Below, piece by piece: positions 62,126-64,000 of a stretch of 64,000 bases of DNA; position 1 is the stretch's first letter; every line of letters starts with the position of its first letter. The stretch is from contig NZ_BAAAPN010000035.1 in NCBI RefSeq assembly GCF_039531165.1, positions 1 through 64,000 of the forward strand. The letters are read 5' to 3'. The notes beneath the pieces are model-generated. The model worked only from the letters and a program-made list of their open reading frames with translations. It searched no databases and was not told the DNA's origin. Origin of the DNA: Nostocoides_A vanveenii (GTDB taxonomy: Bacteria; Actinomycetota; Actinomycetes; Actinomycetales; Dermatophilaceae). The translations under genes were made by a program, and so were the position numbers.

Positions 62126-62215
62126 TCACAAGCCCGAGAGGGCGGAGGCGAGGACCAGGGCGACCATGCCGATCAGCACCACGAGCGTCACGATCCGGCG
62201 AAACCGCGGCGTCAT
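62126..62215 (-). CDS. 29-residue single-span membrane protein
   Basis: Begins MTPRFRRIVTLVVLIGM and ends ALVLASALSGL: a basic start followed by one membrane helix. Its ATG overlaps the MFS stop (ATGA), so it is translationally coupled to that transporter and could be a small accessory subunit. Confidence 0.6.
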   Translation of the reverse strand: MTPRFRRIVTLVVLIGMVALVLASALSGL

Positions 62216-63549
62216 CGTGCCGGCTCCGGGACCGGGCGGGTGACGGCCCGGGTCGAGATCTGCAGGTGCGGGCGGGCGGACGCGGTGAAAGTCACCCGGA
62301 CATTCTCGCGCCGCCACAGGGAGATCGCGACCAGGAAGAGGGTGATCGCCAGCGCCAACGGCCCGATCCCGATCGTCCAACGAGCCCCGAAGGCGTCCCC
62401 GATCCACCCGATCAGGGGTGCGCCGAAGGGCGTACCGCCCATGAAGATCGCCATATAGAGCGCCATCACCCGGCCGCGCATCTCCGGCGCGGTCCGCAAC
62501 TGCACCATCGCGTTCGCCGTCGTCAATGCGGTCAAGGCGGCGAGACCGACGGGGATCAGCGTGAGGGCGAACACGGCATACGTCGGGGCGAGCGAAGCGG
62601 CCGCGGCCGAGACGGTGAACAACGCCATGGACACCACGAGGTGCCGCAGTCGGGGGTTCGCGCGCCGCGCCGAAAGCAGGGCGGCGGCGAGCGAACCGAT
62701 CGCCATGATCGAGCCGAGCAGCCCGAACTCGGTCGGCCCCTTGCCGAAGATCTTGGTCGCCATCAGTGCCATGGTGATCTGGAAGTTCATCCCGAAGGTG
62801 CCGAGGACGAACACCAGCCCCATGACCAGCTTCAGATCCGGCCGTCCCCGCACATAGGCCAGCCCCTCCCGGATCGATCCCTTCCCCCGGGTGACGGGTG
62901 CGGGGGTCAGGGCCGCCGGGTCGAGGCGTGTCAGAGCAAGGAGGACCGCACCAAAGGTCGCGCTATTGATCAGCAAGCCGACACCGGTGCCCCAGGCCGC
63001 GATGACCAGGCCGGCGGCTGCCGGGCCGATCAGGCGGCCGGCGTTGAACGAGGCACTGTTGAGGGCAACGGCATTGGCCAAGCGCGCGGTAGGCACCATC
63101 TCCGAGACGAAGGCCTGCCGCGCCGGATTGTCGAAGGCCGTCGCGATGCCCTGCAGCAGCGCAAGCACATAGACCTGCCACAGTTGCGCCCAGCCGAACA
63201 CCACGAGCAGCCCGGTGACCAGTGAAACCAGCCCGAGCGCGGTCTGGGTGACCATCAGCAGGGCTCGCTTGGGGAAACGGTCGACGACCGCGCCCGCCCA
63301 CGGCGCGAGCAACAGGAAGGGCAAGAACTGCAGGCCGGTGACGATCCCGAGCGCGCTCGCCGAGTGCCGCGTCAGGTCGACCAGCACCAGCCAGTCCTGC
63401 GCGACGCGCGCCATCCAGGTGCCGATATTGGAGACGAGTGCGCCGAAAAAGTAGATCCGGTAGTTGCGGATGGCCAGAGAGTGGAAGGTCGGACTCATCC
63501 GGCCCCGCCCGTATGCCGTGCCCGCCGCCCGTTTGGGGCCCGCGCTCAC
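62212..63549 (-). CDS. MFS_3-family exporter (EntS-like)
   Basis: 445 residues if started at GTG 63549, which overlaps the MarR stop (GTGA) and has AAGGTGG upstream; ATG 63498 is the alternative. HSLAIRNYRIYFFGALVSNI, GTWMARVAQDWLVLVDL and FDNPARQAFVSEMVPTARLA are typical of the MFS_3 group. Likely drug or siderophore efflux, controlled by the MarR protein encoded just upstream. Confidence 0.9.
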   Translation of the reverse strand: MSAGPKRAAGTAYGRGRMSPTFHSLAIRNYRIYFFGALVSNIGTWMARVAQDWLVLVDLTRHSASALGIVTGLQFLPFLLLAPWAGAVVDRFPKRALLMVTQTALGLVSLVTGLLVVFGWAQLWQVYVLALLQGIATAFDNPARQAFVSEMVPTARLANAVALNSASFNAGRLIGPAAAGLVIAAWGTGVGLLINSATFGAVLLALTRLDPAALTPAPVTRGKGSIREGLAYVRGRPDLKLVMGLVFVLGTFGMNFQITMALMATKIFGKGPTEFGLLGSIMAIGSLAAALLSARRANPRLRHLVVSMALFTVSAAAASLAPTYAVFALTLIPVGLAALTALTTANAMVQLRTAPEMRGRVMALYMAIFMGGTPFGAPLIGWIGDAFGARWTIGIGPLALAITLFLVAISLWRRENVRVTFTASARPHLQISTRAVTRPVPEPAR

Positions 63550-63971
63550 GCCTGGGCCACCTTGTGCAGGATGGCGCTCGCCTGCCGCAGGACCTCGCGC
63601 TCCTCGGGCGTCAGATTGCCCACGCGCGAGGACATCCAGCCGTCGCGGGCGGCGCGGATCGTGGCGACCTGGGCAGCGCCCTCGGGGGTGAGCGAGAGGA
63701 TCACGCAGCGCCCGTCGTCGGGGTCGGCGGCCCGGGCGACCAGGCCGCGCTCGACCAGGCCGTTGGTGGTCCGGGTCATGCTCGGCGCGGAGACCTTCTC
63801 GATGTCGGCGAGTTCGCGCGGCGTGCGGGGGTGCTCGCCGAGCCGCACGAGGACCGAGAACTGATGCGGCGCAAGCGAACTGCCGCTCTCGAACCGGACT
63901 CGGCGGGAGATACGCATGCACGCCAGGCGGATCTCGGTGGCGAGTTCGGCGATGGCCGCGTCGGTCGGCAT
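63546..63971 (-). CDS. MarR-family regulator
   Basis: 141 residues. SSLAPHQFSVLVRLGEHPRT, PRELADIEKVSAPSMTRTTN and GLVARAADPDDGRCVILSLT form the winged helix. First gene of the MarR-MFS-small-membrane-protein operon and probably its autorepressor. Confidence 0.93.
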   Translation of the reverse strand: MPTDAAIAELATEIRLACMRISRRVRFESGSSLAPHQFSVLVRLGEHPRTPRELADIEKVSAPSMTRTTNGLVERGLVARAADPDDGRCVILSLTPEGAAQVATIRAARDGWMSSRVGNLTPEEREVLRQASAILHKVAQA

Positions 63972-63975
63972 GAAC

Positions 63976-63988
63976 CTTAGCTTAGCTC
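63976..63988. promoter_or_regulatory. CTTAGCTTAGCT motif before the MarR gene
   Basis: Repeated TTAGCT just upstream of the start at 63971. The half-site is the same as in the palindrome in front of the other MarR gene (53207-53216). Confidence 0.45.
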
Positions 63989-64000
63989 ATTACCTTTGCT

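Noticed and set aside
1..64000. GGCATAC as a polar KOPS- or Chi-like motif
   Set aside because: Both orientations occur at similar numbers with no visible skew in 64 kb, so a directional role is not supported here.

Overview
The window is high-GC DNA (about 70% in lines I counted by hand) from an actinobacterium. Markers are a SepX/GlpR-type divisome gene next to a molybdopterin cluster, a DtxR/IdeR-type iron repressor, a mycobacterial-type SerC, a c-di-AMP riboswitch in front of an NlpC/P60 gene, and frequent GTG starts with 4-8 nt gene overlaps. The heptamer GGCATAC/GTATGCC is scattered throughout. A Micrococcales member such as Dermatophilaceae/Intrasporangiaceae is my best guess, not proven. 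One N (35579), adapter-like bases at the left edge and a patch of frameshifts show this is draft sequence.

Layout. 1-3.2 kb: a lower-GC, probably acquired defence fragment (broken EcoRI-type methylase, zinc-hook AAA ATPase, HTH protein). 3.2-8.9 kb (minus): UTP-glucose-1-P uridylyltransferase, moeA/glp, moaC, mog, GNAT acetyltransferase, sepX/glpR. 9-13 kb (plus): 5-formyl-THF cyclo-ligase, K+/H+ antiporter, FmdB zinc ribbon, SAF protein, mscL and a strong terminator. 13-24.5 kb: helicase-nuclease, MFS exporter, ABC exporter with two-component system, lysE/lysG pair, LigD-type polymerase. 24.7-26.1 kb: an ATPase followed by a 43-bp hairpin tandem repeat.

26.1-48.0 kb is the most interesting part: about 22 kb of catabolic genes flanking a PucR-type regulator. 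It holds a barbiturase/cyanuric-acid-hydrolase family enzyme, carbamate kinase, an AccD-AccA-like carboxyltransferase, a type III CoA-transferase, HyuA/HyuB, a nitrilase-family amidase, CoxG and a three-subunit molybdenum hydroxylase, a UraA-like permease, and divergently a DUF2877 (AllH-like) protein plus an FdrA-DUF1116 (AllF-AllG) fusion. I propose an oxidative pyrimidine pathway that recovers ATP: uracil/thymine to barbiturate, to ureidomalonate, then phosphorolysis to carbamoyl phosphate and malonamate, carbamate kinase making ATP, and malonamate to malonate, malonyl-CoA and acetyl-CoA. A CGTTGGCA-type motif lies upstream of most transcription units of this island and is a candidate PucR operator.

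48.0-64 kb: tRNA-Arg(CCT), TetR/DHA2 exporter pair with a nested palindromic operator, menB, a sigma/anti-sigma pair and a MarR gene all carrying apparent +1 frameshifts, PH-domain and macrodomain genes, the riboswitch-controlled NlpC/P60 gene, dtxR, an MFS gene, pdxH, citrate synthase, serC, two 29-residue small ORFs, and an MFS/MarR pair at the right edge.
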